Positions 22,425 to 34,419 of a stretch of DNA of 64,000 nucleotides are shown piece after piece. The stretch covers positions 248,001 through 312,000 of the forward strand of contig JBBELK010000307.1 of assembly GCA_037783545.1 (NCBI GenBank), given 5' to 3'. The translations under genes were made by a program, and so were the position numbers. The stretch is from Henricia sp. BOLD:AAB3569. Its lineage: Eukaryota > Echinodermata > Asteroidea > Spinulosida > Echinasteridae. Within the stretch, counting starts at the first letter, position 1. Every line of letters starts with the position of its first letter. Under the pieces are notes generated by a model. It searched no databases. It was not told the DNA's origin and saw only the letters and a program-made list of their open reading frames with translations.

Positions 22425-25400
22425 TTTGTTTGTTTGTTTTTTAGGTGATCGGAACTCATTCCGATCACCTATTACTATTGTACGATTTTTTTACTTGAAA
22501 CTTGGTAGGAACATCAATCCCAATGTGAAGGTGTGCACTGAAGTGTGACGTCATTGTGACGTCATCGGGTATCAAATTACAACCCAAATATGACTAAAAT
22601 ATGCATGTTTTAAAATGCTTCCGTCTAGAAAACCACGTGACCCATGATCTTCGTATTTGACAGGCTTATATATCAGATCATGGCCTACAATTTTCTTCGT
22701 GTGGGCATTTTCATCTGACCCTTCCTTCTGGGGTCAATCTGAGGTCAAAGTTCAACGAAAACGAAAATCTCAATTTTTGCACTTATTGAGCAACAATGCC
22801 CATCAAACCAAGCTGAATCTTTAAGTAACTACGTACAGCCATATGTCCTATGGCAGACTTTCACCAGCGTGTATAATATTATGATGGCATCAAGCGTGAC
22901 GTCATCGTGACGTCATCAAGTATCAAATTACACCCCCAAAAAATAAAAATATGCATATTTTAAAATGCTTCCGTCTTGAAAACCACGTGACCCATGATCT
23001 TCGTATTTGGCAGGTTTATAGATGACATTCTGTTCTACAATTTTCTTTGTGTGGGCATTGTCATCTGACCCTTCCTTCTGGGGTCAATTGGAGGTCAACG
23101 TTCAACGAAACTGAGAATCTCAGTTTTTACACTTACCAGTAACAATGCCCATCAAACCAAGCTGAATCGTTAGTAAATTAGATACAGACATAGGCCCTAC
23201 GGCAGACTTTCACCAGAATGTATAGTATCATGATGGCATCAAGTGTGACGTAATCATGACGTCATCAGGTGTCAAATTACAAAAATTCAAAGGTTATTAT
23301 TTCCAAAATTCATATCTCAAGAACCGTAATAGATACTTGAACAATTCTTTCACAACATGATAAGTCTAAATGAACTGAACAAATCATACAATGTCATGAC
23401 CCCTGTGTGACGCCTACTTCCGGTCCAAACCGGAAGTTGTTCGAAAATGTGCATTTTTTAAAGCGTTTTGAATGCAAATAGATTCAAAGTGGTAGTGAAT
23501 TTGACCATATTTCTACGGAACGAAATGTTTCCACACATGTGGACTTTTTGACTATACCATTGGTGACGTCATCACATGGACGGTAGTTACGTAATGTGGT
23601 GTCAAAATACGCAAATTTGGAGCTGAATTGTTTAAAAATGCTGTATCTTGAGAACTACAGCAGATATTTGCGTGATTCTTTCGCCACATTTAAGAACTTG
23701 ATGTTTATCAAATTGTTGAACAATTTGTGCACAACATTGTGACGTCATGATATCGTCACAGGTGTCAAATTACAAAAATTAAATGGTTATTATTTCAAAA
23801 ATTCATATCTCAAGAATCGTAATAGATACTTGAACAATTCTTTCACAGCATGATAGGTCGCAATGAACTGAACAAATCATACAATGGCATGACCCCTGTG
23901 TGACCCAAACCTCCGGTCCAAACCGGAAGAGGTTCGAAAATGTACACTTTTTTAGCACTTTGAATGCAAATAGAGCCAAAGTGGTAGGGAATTTGACCAT
24001 TTTTCTACGGAACGAAATGTTCCCTCACATGTTGACTTTATGACTACATATATACTACTGATGACGTCATCACGTGCACGGTGGTTACGTAATGTGGAGA
24101 AATTATTTGTTGGGTCCCTTGATAATTAAGCTAACTCAGTCGTTTGAGGGCGCTATGCCAAGCCTCCACTAATCTGACGATTTGCGCCCATATATAGTGC
24201 TCGACTTCTAATAATAGAACTTGTATCTAGGCGCCTGTCTCGGGTCAGAGGTCATAATGTATCTTTTAGTAGTGAATAAGTCAGACAGACGAGACATAAT
24301 AAGCAGGGCTTGATTTACAACCCAGAAAATTTGACTTTTGAAGATGTAAAACTGCTCGTTGCCGTGGCATCATCGCCATGAAAGTTGAATAAACACTAGA
24401 TAGCACAAGGGCATTTACTTTTGGTGACTTAGCTGTTGTATCTTGGGTGTAATTATGTACGGCTAGCCTTAGTCGGCGGACCAGAGTAAATATGTCTTCT
24501 CCCCGAAAACTGTGAATGTGACATGCTGGAAATCGTTGCTGTGTTGGAAATAAAATGGACATGGTGGACCGCAACTCAAGTTGACTGGAGCGTCAGTTTA
24601 TTCTAGATGCAATTGAACCCCAACTCCCCACACGGCGATATACTACAGTAATATGATCTCAAATGACAAAATCTTTAGAACTGTAATAGATATTGTAAAG
24701 ATTCTTTCACCACATATAGGCCTAGGCCTACATGTCAAAACTTGTTCTTCAGTAGATACTTTAACAATCTGTGCACACAATAGTAACGTTATGAGTTTTT
24801 CAGTTCGATTGTACGAGACTGAAGCCCTCTGCACACACAGCGCACAGCCCGCACCAAAATCTTACTATTTTTCATCTTAAAAATTCATCCACTTTTACCT
24901 GTCCAAATCTAACGAGCAACAGTTCATTAGAAAGCTTAGAGTTTCAGTCATTCACTAACGTACATAAAACAGCCGTCGAGGTATGACCGACAGCCCAGGC
25001 TTTTATGAATGAACTACTCTCGCCCCGACCAGCTTTTCCCAAAGCGTTGCGATCGCGAGTATTCGGCCCATAAAAATTGCCGCTCGGCTGGGCGCGCATG
25101 CACTTCGGGTGCTTTCCGCGGATCCGAATACTTGTGACGTACATGAAAAGGGTTTCCCTGAATAGCTGAAGGGGTACTGTACACGTCATTGCGTCCTTGT
25201 TATCGGTAGGTGGTCTACAACCGAAGTTACGAAAAAGGGAAAAGTAAACTCAATTTCTTGAGGTGAAATCTTCATTTTGAAAGGTAGGAGGTTTCACTGA
25301 ATGAATTTTACATGTCTTAGCAATTATTTGTGCGAGTTTGGAATGTTAAATGTGTTTATTTTTTTACGGAGAGCGTATTTTCTATACCCTTTCAAAAGCT

Positions 25401-26489
25401 CTTTTGATAGACACGAACGCCACGCTGTACGTGTGTGTGTTGGCCTATTGAATGGGGCACTCGCCCGTAAAAGGACGGCGTGATGCATGGCGTGACCCCG
25501 GTCGTTGGAATCTGGTTGTGTCAACCACTAAGTCTTAAAATCATGCTGTTTTGGTAATTTTATAACAAAATACACATCTCACATATATGCCGGATATATT
25601 TCTAGGGACGTCAGAATTACAATTAGCCGATTTTTTTAGGCCTCGTGTCCGTTAAATTTTGAAAGGAAGGTATAACCCTCCCCAAATTTAAAAAAAATGG
25701 TACAATCGTAGTTCGTACATAGGATGCACAATGCCTTTTTTTGGGCGATACCATTATTACTAGAGGTATGTTTTTCCGCATTCCTGGAGGGGCAGATCTA
25801 AGTAATCAAAATTCAAATTGAATTTTTTGTTTTGGTTGTCGAATTGATATGTTTTATTTTGTTCACTATATCAGCTGTAAATACAATTAAAACAATAAAT
25901 ACAAACCAAACTTTAAGTATTAAAGAGAATAGGCCTACAACTTACAAGTTTTTAAAAGTCATACTCATAGCCGCCCTAATTGTTTCAGTCAGGTCATTAA
26001 AAAAAGAAAAGGAAAAAAAAGGAGAAAGTTAACTAAATCTTAAGTGAGGGCATGGTATAATAAAATATCCTGTTGTCTCTACTTAATAAACTATCCTGTT
26101 GTCTCTACTTCCAGTATCAAGATTAAAGACTATGGCCGAGCCAGAAGAAAACCAGGAAAACCCTCCACCTCGGAGTATCACACTAGCATCCGCATCCTCC
26201 ACTTCTTTAAATTGACTTTTGACCTTGAAGATGAGTAATACAATACCTCAAATAATGTTACTGGCCTTTATTTATCACTTGTTCAGCTATATCATTCAGC
26301 TATATCATTCAGCTATATCAATTTTAGCGTTGAATAGTCAGAGTCATGTCTTGAGAATTCCAATACTTTTTTCAACAACAAACAACTCAAGTTTTCAAAC
26401 AATCTCAAAACTGTGTCGTCATCATCATTTCAATGTTTATGTCACCCGATCACCTTGCGTTTGTAAAAAACACAAACGCGAAGCTCTAG
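22425..26489. mobile_element. Composite repeat block, unit 3 with Helitron-like end
   Basis: It opens with a perfect hairpin 22442-22471 (TAGGTGATCGGAA stem), the counterpart of 15328-15358. It closes with CCCGATCACC, a hairpin 26457-26479 (GCGTTTGT / ACAAACGC), and CTAG at 26486-26489 before a T run. The part 22497-23812 is duplicated at 26561-27876. The remainder (24100-26440) is mostly unassigned AT-rich sequence. It includes short tandem copies of ATATCATTCAGCT at 26286-26318 and open frames without known domains. Confidence 0.55.
22497..23812 (+). repeat. 1.3-kb direct duplication, copy 1
   Basis: It shares continuous high similarity with 26561-27876. The match runs from CTTGGTAGGAACATCAA through CGTGACCCATGATCTTCG and ACTTCCGGTCCAAACCGG to GGTTATTATTTC. 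The order of TGACGTCATC motifs is the same in both. Internally each copy is itself built of two or three related sub-units of about 370 bases. Non-coding. Confidence 0.9.
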
Positions 26490-26560
26490 TTTTTTTCTAT
26501 TTCTTTTCCCACTCAAACGTTTCCAGAGCTTTTCTTCAAAACGGTTCAAGCTATCAATTT

Positions 26561-27876
26561 GAAACTTGGTAGGAACATCAACCCCAATGTGAAGGTGTGC
26601 ATACAAGTGTGACGTAACTGTGACGTCATCGGGTATCAAATTACAACCCAAAAATGACCAAAATATGCATGTTTTAAAATGCTTCCGTCTGGAAAACCAC
26701 GTGACCCATGATCTTCGTATTAGACAGGCTTATATATCAGATCATGGCCTACAATTTTCTTCCTGTGGGCATTTTCATCTGACCCTTCCTTCTGGGGTCA
26801 ATCTGAGGTCAAAGTTCAACGAAAACGAAAATCTCAATTTTTGCACTTATTGAGCAACAATGCCCATAAAACCAAGCTGAATCTTTAAGAAACTAAGTAC
26901 AGGCATAGGTCCTATAGCAGACTTTCACCAGCGTGTTTAATATTATGATGGCATCAAGCGTGACGTCATCGTGACGTCATCAAGTATCAAATTACACAAC
27001 CCAAAAAACCAAAATATGCATATTTTAAAATACTTCCGTCTCGAAAACCACGTGACCCAGGATCTTCGTATTTGGCAGGTTTATAGATGACATTCTGTTC
27101 TACAATTTTATTTGTGTGGGCATTGTCATCTGACCCTTCCTTCTGGGGTCAATTGGAGGTCAAAGTTCAACGAAAACGGAAATCTCAGTTTTTACACTTA
27201 CCAGTAACAATGCCCATCAAACCAAGCTGAATCGTTAGTAAATTAGATACAGACATAGGCCCTACGGCAGACTTTCACCAGCATGTATAGTATCATGATG
27301 GCATCAAGTGTGACGTAATCATGACGTCATCAGGTGTCAAATTACAAAAATTCAAAGGTTATTATTTTCAAAATTCATATCTCAAGAACCGTAATAGATA
27401 CTTGAACAATTCTTTCACAACATGATAAGTCTAAATAAACTGAACAAATCATACGATGTCATGACCCTTGTGTGACGCCTACTTCCGGTCCAAACCGGAA
27501 GTTGTTCGAAAATGTGAAATTTTTTAGCATTTTGAATGCAAATAGATTCAAAGTGGTAGTGAATTTGACCATATTTCTACGGAACGAAATGTTTCCACAC
27601 ATGTGGACCTTTTGACTATACCATTGGTGACGTCATTACATGGACGGTGGTTACGTAATGTGGTGTCAAATTACGCAAATTTGGAGCTGAGATGTTTTAA
27701 AATGCTGTATCTTGAAAACTACAACAGATATTGGTATGATTCCTTCGCCACATTTCAGAACTTGATGTTCAACATATTGTTCAACAATTTGTGCACAAAA
27801 TTGTGACGTCATGATGTCGTCACAGGTGTCACATTACAAGATTTCAAAGGTTATTATTTCGACAATTCATATCTCA
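26561..27876 (+). repeat. 1.3-kb direct duplication, copy 2
   Basis: This is the counterpart of 22497-23812, offset by 4064 bases. Differences are scattered single-base changes and small indels, so the copies are not very recent. Similarity stops at ATTTC-x-A-ATTCATATCTCAA, after which this copy runs into AACGGTGCAAGCTATCAA. Confidence 0.9.
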
Positions 27877-27952
27877 AAACGGTGCAAGCTATCAACCCCC
27901 CAGCTATGGCGGATATGCAGGGAGGAGATATTAGTTACCGGATTAGTGTATA

Positions 27953-28076
27953 CAGCAGCCGATTTCACGAAACTTTACGCAATTGCGCAAGTCCACTTAC
28001 GCCATAAGTTATTGCGCAAGTATATGGCGTAAGTGGACTTGCGCAATTGCGTAAAGTTTCGTGAAATCGGCTGCTG
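27953..28076. mobile_element. Perfect palindromic MITE (GCAGCCGATTTCACGAA)
   Basis: Two 54-base arms, 27953-28006 and 28023-28076, are exact reverse complements around a 16-base centre. The ends read CAGCAGCCGATTTCACGAA. Related sequence, CTTCGTGAAATCGGCTGCAG and several TTGCGCAA words, makes up part of the spacer of the large palindrome at 39201-39408. Non-coding. Confidence 0.9.
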
Positions 28077-28284
28077 AACTTCCATTTTTGCCATTCCACA
28101 GGTGATAACAACGTCTGAAATTCATCACAAAATGTTCATTTAGCCCGATCACCTGGCGTTTGTAACAACAAACGTCATACCTCTAGTCTTGTTATTATTT
28201 TGCTATAACATCATTTATTTTCTTCTTCTCAACATCCTGAAGTCACGGCAAAAGTCAGCAAAGTCACGACAAAGTCCTGGAAAG

Positions 28285-28475
28285 TCCTAGTCTTGTCACA
28301 AGACCGTGTTTTGGTTCCCCCTTCCACGCCCCGCCTACGCGCTACCCACTACCGATAGAGGGCGCCATTCACACTTAAGGTGGAAGTGTGAATGGCGCCC
28401 TCTATCGGTAGTGGGTAGCGCGTAGGCGGGGCGTGGAAGGGGGAACCAAAATACGGTCTTGTGACAAGACTAGGA
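28285..28475. mobile_element. Palindromic MITE with GAAAGTC target duplication
   Basis: Arms 28285-28376 and 28384-28475 (92 bases each) are reverse complements with one mismatch (GTGTTTT against GTATTTT), around a 7-base loop. The flanks carry GAAAGTC directly before CTAGTCTTGT and directly after ACAAGACTAG. This is consistent with a 7- to 8-bp target duplication as in hAT-type insertion. Non-coding. Confidence 0.85.
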
Positions 28476-28694
28476 AAGTCCCAGAAATGTCCAAGCAAAA
28501 TTGTTTTGCAAAAGTGCCAGGAAAAGACGCAGCAGAAATTGCGGCTGAAGTCTGGTCAAAATACATCTGTAAAACTAAAACGTGTCAGTAAAACTAAGTG
28601 CCGACAAAATTCGCGCCAAAACTCCTGGCAAAAAGAAAGAAAAGAATCCGTGAAACGGCTTCATAAAAGTGGCACACGTGTACATGAAGATGGA

Positions 28695-28795
28695 AAGGGT
28701 ACGAGTTGTCCGGGATACGAGTCGTCCCGGGTACTAGTTGACCAGGGTGTCCTTTTGGGGTTCGAGTTGTGGCGGGTACGAGTTGTCCCGTTTCC
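28695..28795 (-). repeat. Minisatellite, reverse of the 15.23-kb array
   Basis: Degenerate copies of CGAGTTGTCCCGGGTA are the reverse complement of the unit at 15230-15313. The array here is more diverged, and one unit is split by GTGTCCTTTTGG. It lies just beyond the right end of the repeat block. Confidence 0.75.
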
Positions 28796-30071
28796 CTATA
28801 TGTATACCTTCAAAGGGTTGGAACGTATTGGTTAGACGAAAGGGTTCTTAACGATAGTCCCTATGTTGTGATCAATTTGAGTATTAGTCTTCAAAGTCAA
28901 TAGAGTAAGTATCCCAAAAGTTACCGATTGTCAGCGTTGCCTTCATGATAAACTGACAGTTCGCAGCACTGGCAGATCGTAATGTCCAGATGATTCAAAC
29001 ATGAAATGACAGATAAAGCTACTGCTAAGCAGACGAGTCTGTCTATACAACTACCACAAAACTAATATCAAAGTCTGTCCAAGCTCGCACAAGTTATCGT
29101 AATTTTAAACTGTCTCGTAATTGATATGGCTTACAGTTCGAAATGTTTACATGCAATTTTGAGCGGTACTAGTGACGTCATTCTGGTGTCTGCTCGCGTT
29201 GTTTAGTTCGCATTATCCTCATCTCGCCTCAGATATTGAAGGAGTGGCATCTTGCTTCCGGCCAGCAGGCCCGACCACGCAGATGGGTTTAGAGTTAGGT
29301 CCCATTGGGTGGCGTGCAGTATTGTATGGCGCTCATCTCACAGGCTACAAATTTCTCTTCAGTGCAGGAAATATCGCCCCATTTGCCCTCAAATACATAA
29401 GCCATTCGGATGCAATTTTGGGAAGGTTCACCACTTGGTTCCTGGTCTCCCCAGATTTCAAAACCTGGATAGCACTAAGCATTACATCATGCATTAAATG
29501 TTAAGGAGCGCATGACCGTTAATTTTACGGCACGAGTGTATAACAATTTGAAAGGGGTTATTCCATATTTGTCCAATAAAAAATTAATATATTAACCTTA
29601 AAATATTACACATGCCCATGCAGCATAAAAAAGCAAATTCAAACCTCGTCTGCATCACACAGTGAGCTCCATATCGTAGTTTTAATCTGCTGTTGCAATC
29701 CCGTAACTATAGCCATTCATCATCTCGTTATGGTTACCGTAACTATAGCCATGCATGCACTGCGTAGTTTTTAAATCCGTGGCATACAAGCAGCGGCACG
29801 CGTGCACGTGCCCCCGTCTGTAAACAAATTGCGACCATGGTTTATAGGTAAGAGCACGGGAGAAGTTCTCTTCCTACTTGATAAACATATATTTCAAAGT
29901 TAAAACGTATACCGCATGAACATAACGATACCTTATCAGCAAAAGCCTCTCACCAAGACCTCATGTGGTACCACGTAAAACCATGTTAAGAACTTAAATG
30001 CGATTTTTGTTTTTAAATTTCGCTATATGTATATCGTGAGTCGCATCATGTATGGCATGTGTTTAAAGTTG
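28796..30071. other. Unassigned sequence with one open frame
   Basis: A 110-codon + frame (29172-29504) and an overlapping 81-codon frame (29252-29497) share the same DNA. Neither shows a domain I recognise. A TGACGTCA lies just upstream at 29174. CCCGTAACTATAGCCAT words at about 29698-29755 recall 18430-18480, so part of it is dispersed repeat. I do not call a gene. Confidence 0.3.
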
Positions 30072-30410
30072 TACCGTTAAACCTGCTATTAAAGCCACAT
30101 TTATAAATAGGCCACCAGCTTATAGTGGCCACCCACCTTTGGTTCAAAATGCCATATGTACCGGTAGGCTAATGCTAAGCAACCTTTATGAAGAGGCAAC
30201 CTGTTTATGTTTATAGTAAGTGACCAGTTGTTACGCTCCCGTGGCCGTGGGTGGACTGTATACAAATAGACTGGTTCTTGAGCCACATATTCTACATACA
30301 AACACGAATACATGTATACATGAGAAGGCATTTTTACAGAGGTGATTAAGCATTATACAAATGGCATTGGGGGCCAAAGACGGGTGGCCTTAATAGCAGG
30401 TTTCACTGTA
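30072..30410. mobile_element. TA-flanked MITE, CCGTTAAACCTGCTATTAA termini
   Basis: TA dinucleotides flank inverted ends CCGTTAAACCTGCTATTAA and TTAATAGCAGGTTTCACTG. A shorter relative is at 37350-37546. The form resembles pogo/Tigger-type non-autonomous elements. The minus-strand 76-codon frame is not recognisable. Confidence 0.7.
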
Positions 30411-30590
30411 TGTGGGCCGAAAACCAGTCGACCTACTAGTTTACAACGATGTATAAACCGGTCTATACCGTACGGCGTGAACCAGTTGCTATGGTTGCGA
30501 CTCGTTCAGTGTGACATTCACGCAGTGCATTCAAACGTTACTGTAATTTGTTGACAATTTATGCATGTAGGCATACATGTACTATGGGTT

Positions 30591-30810
30591 GGGGCCAATT
30601 TCATAAAACATGTTATGCTTAATCAAAACTGTTGATTAAGCGTAGCACGAAAATTTGCTTATGCGACGGCGTTAGCATGCGATTTGGCTTGCTAAATAAG
30701 GGCTTTAAGCAAAAAACGACTGCTTAATTCTTTTATGAAATGCCATCAACCGCTTAATGCGCCGCTTAATCAAAAATCGGGTGCTAACATGTTTTATGAA
30801 ATTGGCCCCT
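30591..30810. mobile_element. Palindromic MITE, GGGGCCAATTTCATAAAA termini
   Basis: GGGGCCAATTTCATAAAACATGTTA at the left is matched by its reverse complement at the right (to 30810). The whole 220 bp is partly self-complementary. Partial relatives end at 4340 and flank the Tigger-like insertion at 48789. Confidence 0.88.
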
Positions 30811-31113
30811 GGTGCGCACGATAAATGAAGCGTGCCAGCGCTAGTAGTTGCTGTTGTGAAAATTCCTCAGTAATTACCTAGTAATTAACATTAAAGGGAT
30901 GAATGCAAGCCTTTAAACTCCTTGTATAGTCATATATGGGACAGGAGGTTACTCGAGTGGACGAGAGATATGTTAAAAGATACTGAGCGGGAGTAAAAAA
31001 AAAAATGTGCACAATCAAATGAAGCTTTTGTTTTCGAGGGTCGCCTTTCTTACACTTTCACCCAGACTTAAAGGTGACAATACCATGAGCTCAGGTATAA
31101 AATGAGGAATACG

Positions 31114-31225
31114 CAGTGGCGGATCCAGCCCCGTTAAAATGCAGGAAGACAAAGGAAAAGCAGGGGCTACAGCCCCCTGAAATCCACAGTATTCCTGTAA
31201 TTTAATGAGGCTGGATCCGCCACTG
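31114..31225. mobile_element. MITE with CAGTGGCGGATCCAGCC TIRs
   Basis: The 112-bp element has a perfect 17-bp TIR pair, CAGTGGCGGATCCAGCC and GGCTGGATCCGCCACTG. It is related to 7080-7259. Confidence 0.85.
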
Positions 31226-31626
31226 ATACACGACGTTTCCCAACATTTGGCTGTTTTATTATGAAAGATTTATAGTTACCATAATGGCATCCCAAACTGC
31301 TGTCGCGTTTGCGTCAAAGATTTAAATGTATTGTGAAAACGAGTCTTTTTTCGTTCAATTTTTGCACAACGACCGGCATCCCGAAATCTTTACTTTCACA
31401 CGGACCGTCCCGGTGTAGTTTAGAAAGTCACATACTACGCTGTTGTTACACAGAAAATGCGGGTTGAAGTCTATACAAAGGAACTTTATGCATAGCTAAT
31501 GCTTTACTCACAGGGGGTTAGAATAATGTATTATTATTGTATACAAAAGATGGAAATATGATGGGATTGTGGTAAAAGGTTCCAAACGTGGATGCCCGAC
31601 TTTTGCCCGTGTCCATCCGGCCGGCG

Positions 31627-32007
31627 TGTTTTTTATTTACACCGCAGCGAGGGGTACACCCCAATTTGTCAACCCGAATAGAGTCTAAGTTTCCAATGAC
31701 TGACACTTCTCGAGTGACAATCTTGGAAATAGTGACAACTCTTACTCTCACTATTAGAGAAAAAAAAGAAACCGAGAAATTTCGGAAAATCCCAAACATG
31801 CATAGATTCGAACCACGGACCTTATGATTACAAGTCGAGCTCTCTTCTAACCAGACCACGAAGCTGGTTGCAAACCGACCGCATCCAAAACCCTAAATTC
31901 CTTTAAAATAACCAACCCTAACCTATTATATAGTCTCCTCTCAAGACGCTAAAAAGGTACAAACCCCATTGTTCTCCCCTCGCAGTGGTGTAAAAAAATA
32001 ATTACGC
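31627..32007 (-). mobile_element. tRNA-like repeat flanked by ACACC...GGTGT ends, copy 1
   Basis: It pairs with 61421-61819 almost end to end. On the minus strand it contains GTGGTCTGGTTAGAAGAGAG and GGTTCGAATC around a loop CTTGTAA, which is tRNA-like (anticodon TGT by position). The outer ends TTTACACCGCAG and CAGTGGTGTAAA are roughly inverted. Its 113-codon frame is an artefact. Confidence 0.75.
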
Positions 32008-32035
32008 ATCCGGCCGGCGGTTGCCATAATAATAT

Positions 32036-32128
32036 GCAGTGGTACACCTCTGCACTAGTCTGCAGTGCCGTGGTACACCTCTGCACTTGTCTGCAGCGGT
32101 ACACCTCTGCACTTGTCTGCAGTGGTAC
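32036..32128 (+). repeat. Short tandem repeat, about 28-30 bp unit
   Basis: Three to four units each contain GGTACACCTCTGCACTTGTC and TGCAG. Overlapping frames in several phases are artefacts. Confidence 0.85.
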
Positions 32129-32129
32129 A

Positions 32130-34400
32130 CGATGGCATGCTATCTTTTTCGTGTTTCGCATTATCAGCGTCTATGTGGACTGCCACTTTCTTTTACAATG
32201 CACTTATATCCACTTGACTTGTGTTGCTATGTGGTGCACGCGCCAGGTGTGAAGTACAGAATCAATACTGTGTTCACCGTAGGGAATGACATAAAGCATT
32301 CAGACTGTCGGATGCTAGGCAATCCATATACTTAGCTTCTGTGTTTTCAGTCGCCGTCAGTTCGACTTTAAACGTCTCATGTATAAGTTCGAGATGCTTG
32401 GAATGACGAGGTATAGAATTCCCCAATTAAACGAAAAATGGAATTGAAGTTAAATTATAATTTTATTTGACAACTTATAAGCACGGAGTGTATACAAGTA
32501 CTTTTAACATGCTTAGCTGTACAAAAAGTATTGCACTGGAATATTTTAAAGGTACGATTTTGGGCCAAACAAAATCCTGTTTCAGAAGAATAAACGCTTT
32601 CCAGCCCCATCGTGCCGATTATACAATGTTAATGTTGGAAAGAAAATAGCGCCCAGACCGGCATTTCGGGGACATAGAAGATTATACTGCTTCCAGCCAT
32701 CTTACAGCGCCATCTTGGATTTCTGCTGTGGACATTTTCCTTCCGTGTATGTGACGTTTTCAGAAAGCCGTTTTTGCCGTATAGCGAAGCACAGCAAGCA
32801 CAAGTTGTCGTACGTCTTCCCGTTAGCACATTTCCAGTCGAAATTTTTCGGGCAAGCTGGCGGAATCAGACCCTTGCAAAATGCTGGGCTCTAAAAATCG
32901 AAAGGACCAAACAAAAATTAGTACAGCATTTCCAGACAGGAAACGTGTTGTTTTGTTTTTAGCACGGAGCCGCCATAATGATAATGGCTGCCTTTGGTGT
33001 TATCAGCTTTTGTGTGTCGGAAAAAAGAAAATAAATTGTTTTCCCCGACACACAAAATCTCTACAATGTACGTCACTGCATAGTCGTGATTATTGCGAAA
33101 CGAGTGGTGAAGAAGCGACCATTCGACTGTGAAATTTCGTTGGATGGCGGAATAAAAGGTGAAGGTGGAATATCATCTGGGTATACAGGTTTTTATAAGA
33201 CTGAACTGTCCATCCCCTGAATATAGGGTCTATTGTGTTTTCAAATTTTCCACAAAATTGTTCACACCGTATCAACCCACGAAATAAATCTTAATGGTGG
33301 ATTACATAGGCCTATGCTATTTCGAACAGTAAAAGAAACTTGCCTTCATCTTTTCTGGTGCTTCAAACCTTTTTCCGCACACAACAGTCAGCATCGCAGC
33401 TGTAAAAACAACCATGGACAGCACAACAATCAACTTTTGAGTTACTTATAAAGGTATTCTGCCTGGAATTGAGCGATTTTTGGCAATAAAATGCGTCACC
33501 AAATTAACTGAAACAAGACTGATATAAAAACAAATCCCGTACGACATCATGAGCAATTTTTTTCAAAATGTGTCGTGTGGCTGTAACTGTGGGCTTTGCA
33601 TTTTCGGGGGCCCAGTTATAGTCCCAGAAAATCAGTCCCGGGAAAATACATGTGATGTACAATAAATAGCCTTTTTCACATTTCACACGCATAGAGTCTC
33701 GTGTACTGACGTACTTCCTTCCACACGCACACTAAGTATCAACTTGACCATATTAAATATTTGTTGCTATAATTCAGGTGCACGCGGCAGGTGTCAAGTA
33801 CAGAATCATAACCGTGTTCACCGCAGAAGAGATTGGCGTGCACCACGTAGAAACAACAGCATAGTTGTTTCTAACCTCCGTTTGAAAGTGAAGAATTGGG
33901 GGCACCAGCCATTATGCAAATGTATGCCTAACAAAATGGTTACCTGTAGTTATCACGAAGATTACCAGCGTTAAGGAAGCCATGTTGAATTTAAGTAACA
34001 GCAGTGGTTACAGTGGCAGCTTATGACAGTCGATTGGATTGAAGCGAACTGCAACTCTGTCTCTCTAGTCTGTTTAATAACACCACACTTCGCAACAGCT
34101 AGAACACTGCTATTATCAGAAATATATTTGTCCTACAAATGTTATTGTCAGCGTCTTTAAAAATTTATAATAAGAAATGACGGTTGTGGGATGGCAGCCC
34201 ATACATGTACGTCACTTGTAACTCGTGACATTAAATTTCCACGGTCACCATTCCGCTTGTTAGCCAGAACTAATTAAATAGCATATATGCATGCACGGTC
34301 GTTTAGATGTTTTGTAGTTCTTTCATAATAGCATTATGTAGCCTATAGTCTTATGTATAGTATTATGAAAACGTAGTCTTATGAAATAGAATATTATTAA
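32130..34400. other. Unassigned intergenic sequence, dispersed fragments
   Basis: Fragments related to 7370-7500 lie at about 32180-32330 and 33690-33900 (CGTGTTCACCGTAG, CACCACGTAG). A small hairpin 33008-33057 (TTTTGTGTGTCGG stem) follows a 70-80-base open frame with no recognised domain (32881-33132). GCGCCATCTTGGAT at about 32707 is a YY1-like word on the minus strand. No gene can be supported. Confidence 0.4.
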
Positions 34401-34419
34401 TTAAAGACTGTTAAAAACG

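Larger units (their letters stand above)
26490..28186. mobile_element. Composite repeat block, unit 4 with Helitron-like end
   Basis: It contains copy 2 of the 1.3-kb duplication (26561-27876) and a perfect short palindromic MITE (27953-28076). It ends GCCCGATCACC, a hairpin 28156-28175 (GCGTTTGT / ACAAACGT), and CTAG at 28183-28186 followed by T. The ending has the same layout as 26489, which supports a common terminal structure. Confidence 0.55.

Noticed and set aside
29172..29504. 110-codon + frame as a gene
   Set aside because: No domain, no splice context, and a second frame of similar length overlaps it in another phase.
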